Shown here in pieces: positions 1-5,403 of a stretch of DNA of 5,964 nt. Numbering within the stretch: the stretch's first letter is position 1; each line of letters starts with the position of its first letter. The stretch is taken from the NCBI GenBank assembly GCA_021154945.1, contig JAJNQF010000481.1, positions 1 through 5,964 of the forward strand. Reading direction: 5' to 3'. Source of the stretch: Sphingomonas sp. (GTDB lineage: Bacteria > Pseudomonadota > Alphaproteobacteria > Sphingomonadales > Sphingomonadaceae). Made by a program: the position numbers and the translations under genes. The notes below the pieces were generated by a model that was not told where the DNA came from, did no database searches, and saw nothing but the letters and a program-made list of their open reading frames with translations.

Positions 1-43
1 CCTACCCACCCCCAGCCCCTCCCTTTCAGGGAGGGGAGCAGAA
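1..43 (-). repeat. Single arm of palindromic, G-tract repeat family (right arm)
   Basis: Read on the minus strand the arm runs TTCTGCTCCCC, a hairpin, then G tracts. The hairpin pairs 16-24 with 28-36 (9 bp, loop 25-27). The minus strand across 5-23 has four G tracts (3, 4, 5 and 3 G) with loops A, CT and T. It ends 8 bases from the stop codon of the DUF2794 gene. All other minus-oriented arms in this window are right halves of convergent pairs, so its left partner probably lies just outside the window. Confidence 0.8.
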
Positions 44-50
44 TCACTCG

Positions 51-389
51 TTAGTCCTCGACCAACTTCATCAAGCGCCGCTCGACCGGCGCCAGCACCG
101 GGCCCAGTTCGTGCCCGCGCTTCACCACCACGCCAGCTTCGCCAATCAGCGCCCACATGCCCTGCTTGTTGCGCAGCGCCGGGCGTTTCTCGATCCTGAA
201 CTCCGGACGTTCCGCGGCGCGGCGGAAGGCGGCGAACACCGCAGCGTCCTTGCCGAGGTCGATCGCATAGTCGCGCCAATGCCCGGCCGCGACCATCCGG
301 CCGTAGAGATCGAGAATCCGATTGAGTTCGAGGCGTTCGAAGCCGACCTGCGTCGCCTTGGACGGTGTCGGAAACGGCACGACGCCCAT
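51..389 (-). CDS. DUF2794 family protein
   Basis: A 112-residue basic protein that I recognise as DUF2794, a small uncharacterised family of Alphaproteobacteria. Family-like features are the ELNRILDLYGRMVAAG stretch near residues 21-36, WRDYAIDLGKDAAVFAAFRR in the middle, and the C-terminal KRPALRNKQG...VVKRGHELGPVL block. It has no signal peptide or membrane segment, so it is probably cytosolic. Its start lies 13 bases after the cysE stop on the same strand, which suggests co-transcription with cysE. Only a weak purine-rich stretch (GAGAGTGG) precedes the ATG, so it may rely partly on translation continuing from cysE. The stop is a few bases from a palindromic repeat arm. Molecular function is unknown; the link to cysteine synthesis is positional only. 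Confidence 0.85.
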   Translation of the reverse strand: MGVVPFPTPSKATQVGFERLELNRILDLYGRMVAAGHWRDYAIDLGKDAAVFAAFRRAAERPEFRIEKRPALRNKQGMWALIGEAGVVVKRGHELGPVLAPVERRLMKLVED

Positions 390-402
390 CAGTTAGCCAC
401 TC

Positions 403-1095
403 TCATGCGCGGTCGCGCCGGTCCTCTGGATGATCTTCGGCGAGCAACGCGTCGAGACGCTTGCGCATCGTCTCCAACTCGCAGCGCATGAGCTCCATCT
501 TCTGTGTCGCGGGATCGAATGCCTCGCTGCACGGCGTACCGTAAGGCACGAACCGCGGCAGTTCGGGTGCGTTGCCGCCCTCGATCGTAGTCGCGCGCGC
601 GGGAATACCGACCACCGTCGTGCCCGCGGGTACGTCGCGCGTGACGACCGCGTTGGCGCCGACCCGCGAGCGCTTGCCGAGCGTGATCGGGCCGAGCACC
701 TGCGCGCCCGAACCGATGATCGCGCCATCGGAGATGGTCGGGTGGCGCTTGCCCTGGACGCCGTTGTCGGGACTGGTGCCGCCCAAGGTGACACACTGGT
801 AGATCGTGACGTCGTCGCCGATCTCGGCGGTCTCGCCGATCACCACGAAGCCGTGGTCGATGAAGAAGTTACGGCCGATCGTCGCGCCCGGATGGATGTC
901 GATCGCGGTTGTGAAGCGCGACCAATGGTTCACGCAGCGCGCGAGAAAATACAGCTTCGCCTTGTACAGGCGGTGCGCGATGCGGTGATAGCCGAGCGCC
1001 CAGACGCCAGGATACAGCATGATCTCGGCGCGCGAATGGGGGGCCGGGTCGCGGGCGCGGATCGAATCCAGATAGGCCAGTAATCCGCTCGACAT
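403..1095 (-). CDS. cysE: Serine O-acetyltransferase
   Basis: A 230-residue cytosolic enzyme that transfers acetyl from acetyl-CoA to L-serine, giving O-acetylserine, the substrate of cysteine synthase. The N-terminal part (about 1-64) is helical and short, so this is the compact type rather than the roughly 270-residue enterobacterial CysE. Residues 65-175 form the left-handed beta-helix of hexapeptide repeats (IHPGATIG, IGETAEIG, IGSGAQVLG, RVGANAVV). The likely catalytic pair is D80-H81 in FFIDHG plus H118 in GKRHP, matching Asp157/His158 and His193 of the E. coli enzyme. VVGIPAR closes the domain, and the charged tail after about residue 195 may form a short coiled coil. AAGGGGA lies 6 bases upstream of the ATG. 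The gene diverges from the permease gene and leads into the DUF2794 gene. A related acyltransferase is possible, but the GGTS and GKRHP context favours serine acetyltransferase. Confidence 0.93.
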   Translation of the reverse strand: MSSGLLAYLDSIRARDPAPHSRAEIMLYPGVWALGYHRIAHRLYKAKLYFLARCVNHWSRFTTAIDIHPGATIGRNFFIDHGFVVIGETAEIGDDVTIYQCVTLGGTSPDNGVQGKRHPTISDGAIIGSGAQVLGPITLGKRSRVGANAVVTRDVPAGTTVVGIPARATTIEGGNAPELPRFVPYGTPCSEAFDPATQKMELMRCELETMRKRLDALLAEDHPEDRRDRA

Positions 1096-1254
1096 GCGCA
1101 GTCCCCTTCGCGATGTCCGTATCTAGGGTATCGAACGGCCGATTTCCAGAACCGGGCCCGCGAGCAGTGTCAGCCCCCATCAGCCCATCGGGATCGGGGT
1201 AAAGCCTATCTTTGTTGTAGGATAAGCCCGCGCGTTGCAGTTTGGGGCGATATT

Positions 1255-1260
1255 GAGGGG
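1255..1260 (+). promoter_or_regulatory. Ribosome binding site that decides the permease start
   Basis: GAGGGG touches the first in-frame ATG (1261) with no spacing, but lies 6 bases from the second in-frame ATG (1267). Normal spacing therefore favours initiation at 1267. Confidence 0.6.
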
Positions 1261-1266
1261 ATGCCG

Positions 1267-2034
1267 ATGTTCGACCTGACGACCTTGAGCTTCGAGACAC
1301 TCCTGCCCTTCATCCTCGTCGGATTCGCCGCGCAGATCGTCGACGGTGCGCTGGGGATGGCGTTCGGGGTGATCTCGAACACGCTGCTGTTGTGGGTCGG
1401 CGTACCGCCCGCCGCGGCGTCGGCGGGCGTTCATACGGTCGAGACGTTCACGACCGCGGTGTCGGGGATCAGCCATGTGCTCCACAAGAACGTTAACTGG
1501 ACGCTGTTCCTGCGGCTGATGATCCCCGGCGTGATCGGCGGCGTGCTGGGCGCGTACGTGCTGTCGAACATCGACGCGAGCACCGCCAAGCCGTTCATCC
1601 TCGCGTACCTGACATCGATCGGCGTGTACCTGCTGTACCGCGGGCTTCGCTATCCGCCGAAGCAGAAGGAGCCGAAGATCGTCGAGCCGCTCGGGCTGGT
1701 CGGGGGGTTTCTCGATGCGGCGGGCGGTGGCGGCTGGGGGCCGGTGGTGACGTCGAACCTGCTGGTGCAGGGCGCGGCGCCACGGACCACGATCGGGACG
1801 GTGAATACCGCGGAGTTCTTCCTGACCGCGACGATTTCCGCGACGTTCATCACGCAGCTCGGCTGGGCGGCGTTTACGCAGGCCACGGTCGGGTTGCTGA
1901 TCGGTGGCGTGCTGGCGGCACCATTCGGGGCGCTGCTGGCGAAGCGCGTGCCGGCGAAGACGTTGATGGTGCTGGTCGGGGTGATCCTGACGATCACGAG
2001 TTTGTTCGGCCTGTACCGCGCGATCTGGCACTGA
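1267..2034 (+). CDS. TauE/SafE family membrane permease
   Basis: An integral inner-membrane protein of 255 residues (257 if the ATG at 1261 is used). It matches the TauE/SafE (COG0730) permeases, which move sulfite, sulfonates or related organic anions. Numbered from 1261, hydrophobic segments lie near 14-47, 84-103, 111-127, 144-170, 185-200, 205-228 and 233-253. The two-fold internal repeat typical of the family shows as two glycine-rich re-entrant motifs: QIVDGALGMAFG in the first half and FLDAAGGGGWGPV in the second, each with an Asp before the glycines. The length is normal for the family. It is transcribed away from cysE across a 165-base gap, so a role in sulfur handling is reasonable, but substrate and direction cannot be read from sequence. 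A palindromic repeat begins 5 bases after the stop. Confidence 0.9.
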   Translation: MFDLTTLSFETLLPFILVGFAAQIVDGALGMAFGVISNTLLLWVGVPPAAASAGVHTVETFTTAVSGISHVLHKNVNWTLFLRLMIPGVIGGVLGAYVLSNIDASTAKPFILAYLTSIGVYLLYRGLRYPPKQKEPKIVEPLGLVGGFLDAAGGGGWGPVVTSNLLVQGAAPRTTIGTVNTAEFFLTATISATFITQLGWAAFTQATVGLLIGGVLAAPFGALLAKRVPAKTLMVLVGVILTITSLFGLYRAIWH

Positions 2035-2039
2035 CGGAA

Positions 2040-2148
2040 CTCCCCTCCCGCTTGCGGGAGGGGTCGGGGGAGGGGCGCGCCAAATACGACCCCGTGCTTG
2101 AGGCCAGCCCCTCCCCTAACCCCTCCCACAAGTGGGAGGGGAACAGAA
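2040..2148. repeat. Convergent pair of palindromic G-tract repeats (unit 1)
   Basis: The left arm, plus orientation, has a perfect 10-bp stem (2042-2051 with 2054-2063, loop TT), followed by G tracts across 2056-2075 with loops A, TC and A. The right arm, minus orientation, has a perfect 10-bp stem (2120-2129 with 2132-2141, loop AA), with minus-strand G tracts across 2108-2127 and loops A, TTA and A. The unit fills the gap between the convergent 3' ends of the permease gene and ahpD and stops 2 bases before the ahpD stop codon. The arms are complementary, so they could also pair into one long hairpin. It may act as a bidirectional transcript end, but no T run follows either stem. Confidence 0.9.
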
Positions 2149-2150
2149 AG

Positions 2151-2669
2151 TCACAGCGTGGCGTGCACCGTCGCGACCGCCGACATCACCGCGCCGATCC
2201 GCACCGACGTCTGGATCGCCTCGGCCGTAACGCCGGCCTTCTTCAAAATCTGCTCGTGGCTGTCGATGCACATGCCGCAGCCGTTCATCGCCGACACGGC
2301 CAGGCTGAACAGCTCGAAATCGACCTTGTCGATGCCGGGCTGGCCGATCACGTTCATGCGCAGCTTGGCCGGCATGTTGCGGTATTCCTGGTTCCCGGCG
2401 AGGTGCGTGAAACGGTAGTAGACGTTGTTCATCGCCATCACCGCAGCCGCCGCACGCGCCGCGTTGGCGGCCTCGGGCGAGAGCTTCGGTGCGCATTCGG
2501 CTTCGGCGGCCTCGACCAGCGGCTTGTAGCCCGAGCCGTGCGCGCAGGTCAGCAACAGGCCGTATTTGCGCTGGTCGCTGAGGTGGGTCTCGTTGAGGAG
2601 CGAACCGACGTTGAGGCGGATGTCCTTGGCGTAGTCGGGCAGTTGCCCTGCGAATTCCTTGAGCGACAT
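2151..2669 (-). CDS. ahpD: Alkylhydroperoxidase AhpD
   Basis: A 172-residue cytosolic AhpD-type protein. In mycobacteria AhpD reduces oxidised AhpC and draws its own electrons from lipoamide-bearing dehydrogenase subunits. The active-site motif GCGMCIDSHE gives C131, C134 and H138. With E119 these match Glu118, Cys130, Cys133 and His137 of the M. tuberculosis protein almost position for position. The residue just before the second Cys is Met here, whereas I recall His in M. tuberculosis. I chose the ATG at 2669 because GAAGGAAG lies just upstream and the protein then starts MSLKEF, as in the family. The open frame continues upstream to 2750, but only through repeat DNA. It lies downstream of ahpC on the same strand, separated by a 132-base gap that holds a repeat pair, so its dose relative to AhpC may be set there. 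Confidence 0.93.
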   Translation of the reverse strand: MSLKEFAGQLPDYAKDIRLNVGSLLNETHLSDQRKYGLLLTCAHGSGYKPLVEAAEAECAPKLSPEAANAARAAAAVMAMNNVYYRFTHLAGNQEYRNMPAKLRMNVIGQPGIDKVDFELFSLAVSAMNGCGMCIDSHEQILKKAGVTAEAIQTSVRIGAVMSAVATVHATL

Positions 2670-2681
2670 GATCTTACTTCC

Positions 2682-2795
2682 TTCTGCTCCCCTTCCGCCT
2701 GCGGGAGGGGTCGGGGGAGGGACTGGAGACAAAAAGAGAGGGCGGTCCATGTGGACACGCCCTCCCCCAACCCCTCCCGTGAACGGGAGGGGAGT
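2682..2795. repeat. Convergent pair of palindromic G-tract repeats (unit 2), between ahpC and ahpD
   Basis: The left arm, plus orientation, pairs 2689-2698 with 2701-2710 (10 bp, one G-U) and has G tracts across 2703-2721. The right arm, minus orientation, pairs 2771-2780 with 2783-2792 (10 bp, perfect, loop GA) and has minus-strand G tracts across 2760-2778. Between the arms is a small palindrome, GTCCATGTGGAC. TTACTT occurs at 2674-2679 and again at 2798-2803, flanking the unit. The unit lies in the ahpC-ahpD gap, and its left edge adjoins the ahpD ribosome binding site. On the ahpC mRNA sense both hairpins would form, and neither is followed by a U run. Confidence 0.9.
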
Positions 2796-2801
2796 TTTTA
2801 C

Positions 2802-3347
2802 TTACGCAGCCAGCTGAAGGACGTCGTCGCCCTTGTTCCAGTTGCACGGGCACAGCTCGTCGGTCTGCAGCGCGTCGAGCACGCGGAGCGTCTCGGCGGG
2901 GTTGCGGCCGACGTTCAGGCCGTTGACCTGGACCGCCTGGATGACGTTATCCGGATCGATGATGAACGTCGCACGGAACGCGACATGCTCGTTCTTGTCG
3001 ACGATGCCGAGCGCGTCGGCGAGCTTCGCGCCGTTATCCGCCAGCCACGGGAAGTCGGCTGCGGCAAGATCCGCGTCCGACTTGCGCCAGGCGAGGTGGA
3101 CGTGCGCGGTGTCGGTCGACGCGCCGATCAGCACGGCGTCGCGGTCCTCGAAATCGCTGCGGATGTCGCTGTAGCCGACGATCTCGGTCGGGCAGACGAA
3201 GGTGAAATCCTTCGGCCAGTAGAACAGCACCTTCCACTTGCCCGGATACGCCGTCGTCAGATCGAGCGTCTCGCCGGCGGGCAGTGCGGCAACGCCCTGC
3301 TGGACGGGAATGGTCATCGATGGGAACTGATCGCCGATGGTCAACAT
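2802..3347 (-). CDS. ahpC: Alkyl hydroperoxide reductase AhpC (peroxiredoxin)
   Basis: A 181-residue cytosolic 2-Cys peroxiredoxin that reduces hydrogen peroxide, organic peroxides and possibly peroxynitrite. The thioredoxin-like fold carries the peroxidatic motif PKDFTFVCPTE with P45, T49 and C52, and R125 in VAFRATFIIDP is the conserved active-site arginine. The C terminus has two further cysteines, C166 and C168, in ELCPCNW. This three-Cys layout matches M. tuberculosis AhpC (Cys61, Cys174, Cys176), the AhpD-dependent type, rather than the enterobacterial AhpF-dependent type. The neighbouring ahpD and the absence of ahpF here fit that reading. AGGAGG lies 8 bases upstream of the ATG, a strong site suited to an abundant protein. 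It is divergent from oxyR and is very probably an OxyR target. Confidence 0.96.
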   Translation of the reverse strand: MLTIGDQFPSMTIPVQQGVAALPAGETLDLTTAYPGKWKVLFYWPKDFTFVCPTEIVGYSDIRSDFEDRDAVLIGASTDTAHVHLAWRKSDADLAAADFPWLADNGAKLADALGIVDKNEHVAFRATFIIDPDNVIQAVQVNGLNVGRNPAETLRVLDALQTDELCPCNWNKGDDVLQLAA

Positions 3348-3494
3348 GATGGAAGCCTCCTGAAAAATCTTTGGCTCCAGGCATCCTCACAGGCGGCGGG
3401 TATCCCGCTCGTTCGTTGTGCAATGCGGTATATGGGCACTGGTGTTATCGATCCAACGGTCTATTTATCATCCGATGATCGATTGAGGCGATTA
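3348..3494. promoter_or_regulatory. Divergent ahpC-oxyR promoter region with candidate operator
   Basis: This 147-base gap is more AT-rich towards oxyR than the neighbouring genes. For ahpC (minus strand) a possible -35, TTGGAT, is the complement of 3451-3456 and a weak -10, CATATA, is the complement of 3429-3434, with 16 bases between. For oxyR a possible -10, TATCAT, lies at 3466-3471 without a clear -35. A perfect inverted repeat, ATCAT-CCG-ATGAT, occupies 3467-3479, and the palindrome ATCGAT occurs twice (3447-3452 and 3478-3483), 31 bases apart. OxyR commonly represses its own gene and activates a divergent target from one site, so these are reasonable operator candidates. The enterobacterial ATAG-N7-CTAT tandem pattern is not present. 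Confidence 0.4.
3356..3361 (-). promoter_or_regulatory. Strong ribosome binding site of ahpC
   Basis: The minus strand reads AGGAGG, a full match to the anti-Shine-Dalgarno core, 8 bases before the ahpC ATG at 3347. It is the strongest site in the window and fixes the ahpC start. Confidence 0.8.
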
Positions 3495-4397
3495 ATGGCA
3501 GTCACTTACCTACCCACGTTGAAACAGTTGCAATATCTGGTCGCGCTGAAGGACCATGGTCATTTCGGGCGCGCGGCGGAGGCGTGCTTCGTGACGCAGT
3601 CGACGCTGTCCGCGGGCCTGCGCGAGCTGGAGACGCTGATCGGCGTGGTGCTGGTCGAGCGTACGCGGCGAGTCGTGCGGTTCACGCCGCTGGGCGATTC
3701 GATTGCCGACAAGGCACGGCGCGTGCTGCGCGAGGCCGAGGAACTGGGCGATATGGCGCGCGCCGCCGGCCAGCCGCTGTCGGGCGACATGCGGATGAGC
3801 GTGATCCCGACGATCGCGCCGTTCATGCTGCCGAGAATCCTGCCGCGTTTGCGAAAGGATTATCCCGACCTGAAGCTGTTCCTTCGCGAGGAGCCGAGTG
3901 GTCCCGCGTGCGAGGGCCTGCACAATGGCCGGACCGATTGCGTGCTGCTCGCCCTCCCTTATGCCTGCGGGGAAGTGACGTCCGAAACGTTGTTCGAGGA
4001 TCGGCTGTTCGTCGCCTATCCGTCGGGCGAAGTGCCGTCGGCGCTGCCCGCGATCCCCGCGTCGGCGATCGACGAGACACGGCTGTTGCTGCTCGAGGAC
4101 GGGCATTGCCTGAAAGACCATGCGCTCGGCGCGTGCAACCGGCCGGAACTGCGTGCGGAGGCGACGATGCTGGGGACGTCGCTGCACACGATCGTGCAGA
4201 TGGTCGACAACGGGCTCGGCATCACGATGCTGCCCGAGATGGCGCTGAAGGCGGGCATCCTCGACAACACCAACATTACCGCACGGCCGCTCGACGAGAT
4301 CAACGCGGTGCGGCGGATCGCGCTGGTCTGGCGTCGCGCGAGCCCGCGGGAGAAGGACTTCCGGCTGATGGCGAAGGCGCTAGCCGACGTTCAATAG
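3495..4397 (+). CDS. oxyR: LysR-family peroxide sensor OxyR
   Basis: A 300-residue transcription factor. The winged helix-turn-helix lies at about 8-67 (LKQLQYLVAL..., FGRAAEACFVTQSTLSAGLRELE), with a linker helix to about 92. The substrate-binding-like regulatory domain runs from about 97 to the end. The segment LLEDGHCLKDHALGAC carries C205 and C214, nine residues apart, matching the Cys199/Cys208 disulfide pair of E. coli OxyR, including the His before the sensing Cys. This separates it from an ordinary LysR regulator. Other cysteines are C31, C139, C149 and C158. GAGGCG precedes the ATG by 5 bases. The frame stays open upstream to 2052, but that part is only the antisense of ahpC and ahpD. 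It probably responds to peroxide by activating ahpC-ahpD and controls its own transcription. Confidence 0.95.
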   Translation: MAVTYLPTLKQLQYLVALKDHGHFGRAAEACFVTQSTLSAGLRELETLIGVVLVERTRRVVRFTPLGDSIADKARRVLREAEELGDMARAAGQPLSGDMRMSVIPTIAPFMLPRILPRLRKDYPDLKLFLREEPSGPACEGLHNGRTDCVLLALPYACGEVTSETLFEDRLFVAYPSGEVPSALPAIPASAIDETRLLLLEDGHCLKDHALGACNRPELRAEATMLGTSLHTIVQMVDNGLGITMLPEMALKAGILDNTNITARPLDEINAVRRIALVWRRASPREKDFRLMAKALADVQ

Positions 4398-4403
4398 CCC
4401 CGC

Positions 4404-4520
4404 TTCTGCTCCCCGCCCTGGAAGGGAGGGGTCGGGGGTGGGTCGGTTTCCGTATCAGGCAACGTCAGCGACATAAGCAGGCCTACCCACCCTCACCCCC
4501 TCCCTTTCAGGGATGGGGGA
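4404..4520. repeat. Convergent pair of palindromic G-tract repeats (unit 3)
   Basis: The left arm, plus orientation, starts TTCTGCTCCCC 8 bases after the oxyR stop. It pairs 4411-4419 with 4423-4431 (one G-A mismatch) and has G tracts across 4424-4442 with loops A, TC and T. The right arm, minus orientation, pairs 4496-4505 with 4509-4519 (one bulged T, loop TTC) and has minus-strand G tracts across 4486-4504 with loops A, TGA and T. This right arm closely resembles the arm at 1-43, including the CCTACCCACC inner end, so the two form a subfamily. The unit separates oxyR from the fasciclin genes. It accounts for about half of the 242-base gap 4398-4639; I see no clear promoter in the remainder (4521-4639). 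Confidence 0.88.
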
Positions 4521-4630
4521 CCGTTGCGTTTCAGGCTCGCCCGTTCAGTTCCTGGACATCCGCCCACCCCGAGATTGGCACGGGTGCGCAACCAACTCGG
4601 CGTTCGATCGTATCTTTCGAACTTCCCGCT

Positions 4631-4635
4631 GGAGA
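4631..4635 (+). promoter_or_regulatory. Ribosome binding site of first fasciclin gene
   Basis: GGAGA lies 4 bases before the ATG at 4640 and 7 bases before a second ATG at 4643. The second has the better spacing. The choice changes the protein only by one N-terminal Met in the signal peptide. Confidence 0.6.
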
Positions 4636-4639
4636 CCCG

Positions 4640-5266
4640 ATGATGTCGAAGACGCTTCCGCTACTGCTAATGACGAGTGCGCTGGCGCTCGCTGCGTGCA
4701 GTGGCAAATCGAAGGACGACGTGGCCAGTCCGTCGACCAATCCCGCGCTGGCGGTGCCGAACGGCCCCCCTGCGGTCGCCAATCCCACCGTCGGCGGCGT
4801 GCCGATGATGGCCACCCGGACGATCGTCGACAACGCGTCCGCCGCGCCCAACCTGTCGACGCTGGTCGCCGCGGTGAAGGCCGCCGATCTGGTCGGCACG
4901 CTGTCGGGGCCGGGGCCGTTCACGGTGTTCGCGCCGACCAACGACGCGTTCGGGCGGCTCGCACCGGGGATGGTCGACACGCTGTTGAAGCCCGAGAACA
5001 AGGCCTCCCTCACCAAGGTCCTGACCTATCATGTCGTGCCGGGCGCGATCACCGCCGACGACCTGCGCCAGCGCATCGCGGCCGGCGGCGGCACGGCGAC
5101 GTTGACCACGGTCGAGGGCGATCCGATCACTGCGACGCTGGTCGGCGCGGTGATCACGCTGACCGACGTCAACGGCAACAAGAGTTATGTCGAGACCGCA
5201 GACGTGCGCCAGTCGAATGGCGTCGTGCATGTCGTCAACGGCGTAATCGTGCCGAAATTGAGCTGA
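4640..5266 (+). CDS. Fasciclin-domain lipoprotein
   Basis: A 208-residue exported protein. The signal peptide ends in a clear lipobox, LAAC, with Cys20 as the predicted lipidated residue and Ser at +2, so in a Gram-negative host it is probably an outer-membrane lipoprotein facing the periplasm. Residues 21-60 form a polar, Pro/Ala-rich tether. Residues 61-207 form one fasciclin (FAS1) domain with the hallmark FTVFAPTNDAF (94-104), LTYHVVPG (128-135) and VHVVNGVIVP (196-205) motifs. FAS1 domains generally serve in adhesion or ligand contact; no partner can be named here. The open frame begins far upstream inside oxyR in another frame, but the signal peptide and ribosome site fix the start at 4640 or 4643. 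The next gene is a paralog. Confidence 0.92.
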   Translation: MMSKTLPLLLMTSALALAACSGKSKDDVASPSTNPALAVPNGPPAVANPTVGGVPMMATRTIVDNASAAPNLSTLVAAVKAADLVGTLSGPGPFTVFAPTNDAFGRLAPGMVDTLLKPENKASLTKVLTYHVVPGAITADDLRQRIAAGGGTATLTTVEGDPITATLVGAVITLTDVNGNKSYVETADVRQSNGVVHVVNGVIVPKLS

Positions 5267-5393
5267 TCGGCACGACTGTCGGGCTCGGTTCGTCGCATCG
5301 ATGGCGCGGCTGGTCCGCCAAAACATTGAAGACGGGCCGATCTCATACCTAACTTTTTCGTTCGAGTTTCTAATCGTCCCATCAATTATATTT

Positions 5394-5397
5394 GGAG
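5394..5397 (+). promoter_or_regulatory. Ribosome binding site of second fasciclin gene
   Basis: GGAG lies 6 bases before the ATG at 5404. It ends an AT-rich stretch (5345-5395) that stands out from the GC-rich surroundings and is a likely promoter or leader region. I cannot assign convincing -35 and -10 boxes. The preceding part of the gap (5267-5344) shows no clear terminator. Confidence 0.6.
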
Positions 5398-5403
5398 TCG
5401 CAC

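Noticed and set aside
430..1083. Plus-strand open frame of 217 codons opposite cysE
   Set aside because: It is Arg/Ala/Asp-rich with no domain, and the opposite strand encodes an unmistakable hexapeptide-repeat acetyltransferase.
1180..2031. Minus-strand open frame of 283 codons opposite the permease gene
   Set aside because: The translation is Arg/Gln/His-rich without recognisable motifs, a typical shadow in GC-rich DNA, while the plus strand encodes a clear membrane permease.
2670..2750. Longer ahpD start at 2750
   Set aside because: The extra 27 residues are encoded by repeat DNA (Pro/Gly-rich), whereas the ATG at 2669 has a ribosome site and the family-like N terminus.
2771..2799. Hairpin followed by five T on the plus strand, resembling an intrinsic terminator
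   Set aside because: Both flanking genes run on the minus strand, where no U run follows the stem. It is the right arm of repeat unit 2, and the T run is simply the flank before the ahpC stop.
2052..3494. In-frame N-terminal extension of oxyR of 481 codons, giving an apparent 781-residue protein
   Set aside because: It is the antisense of ahpD, ahpC and the repeat units, has low-complexity Arg/Val/Ala-rich composition with no domain, and OxyR is complete from 3495 with its own ribosome site.
3584..4639. Open frame joined upstream of the first fasciclin gene, overlapping oxyR
   Set aside because: It is an off-frame reading of oxyR plus repeat DNA. A signal peptide with lipobox and a ribosome site start at 4640.
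5267..5403. Possible GGAAC-type stress sigma factor promoter before the second fasciclin gene
   Set aside because: I looked for a GGAAC and CGTT pair with suitable spacing and did not find one.
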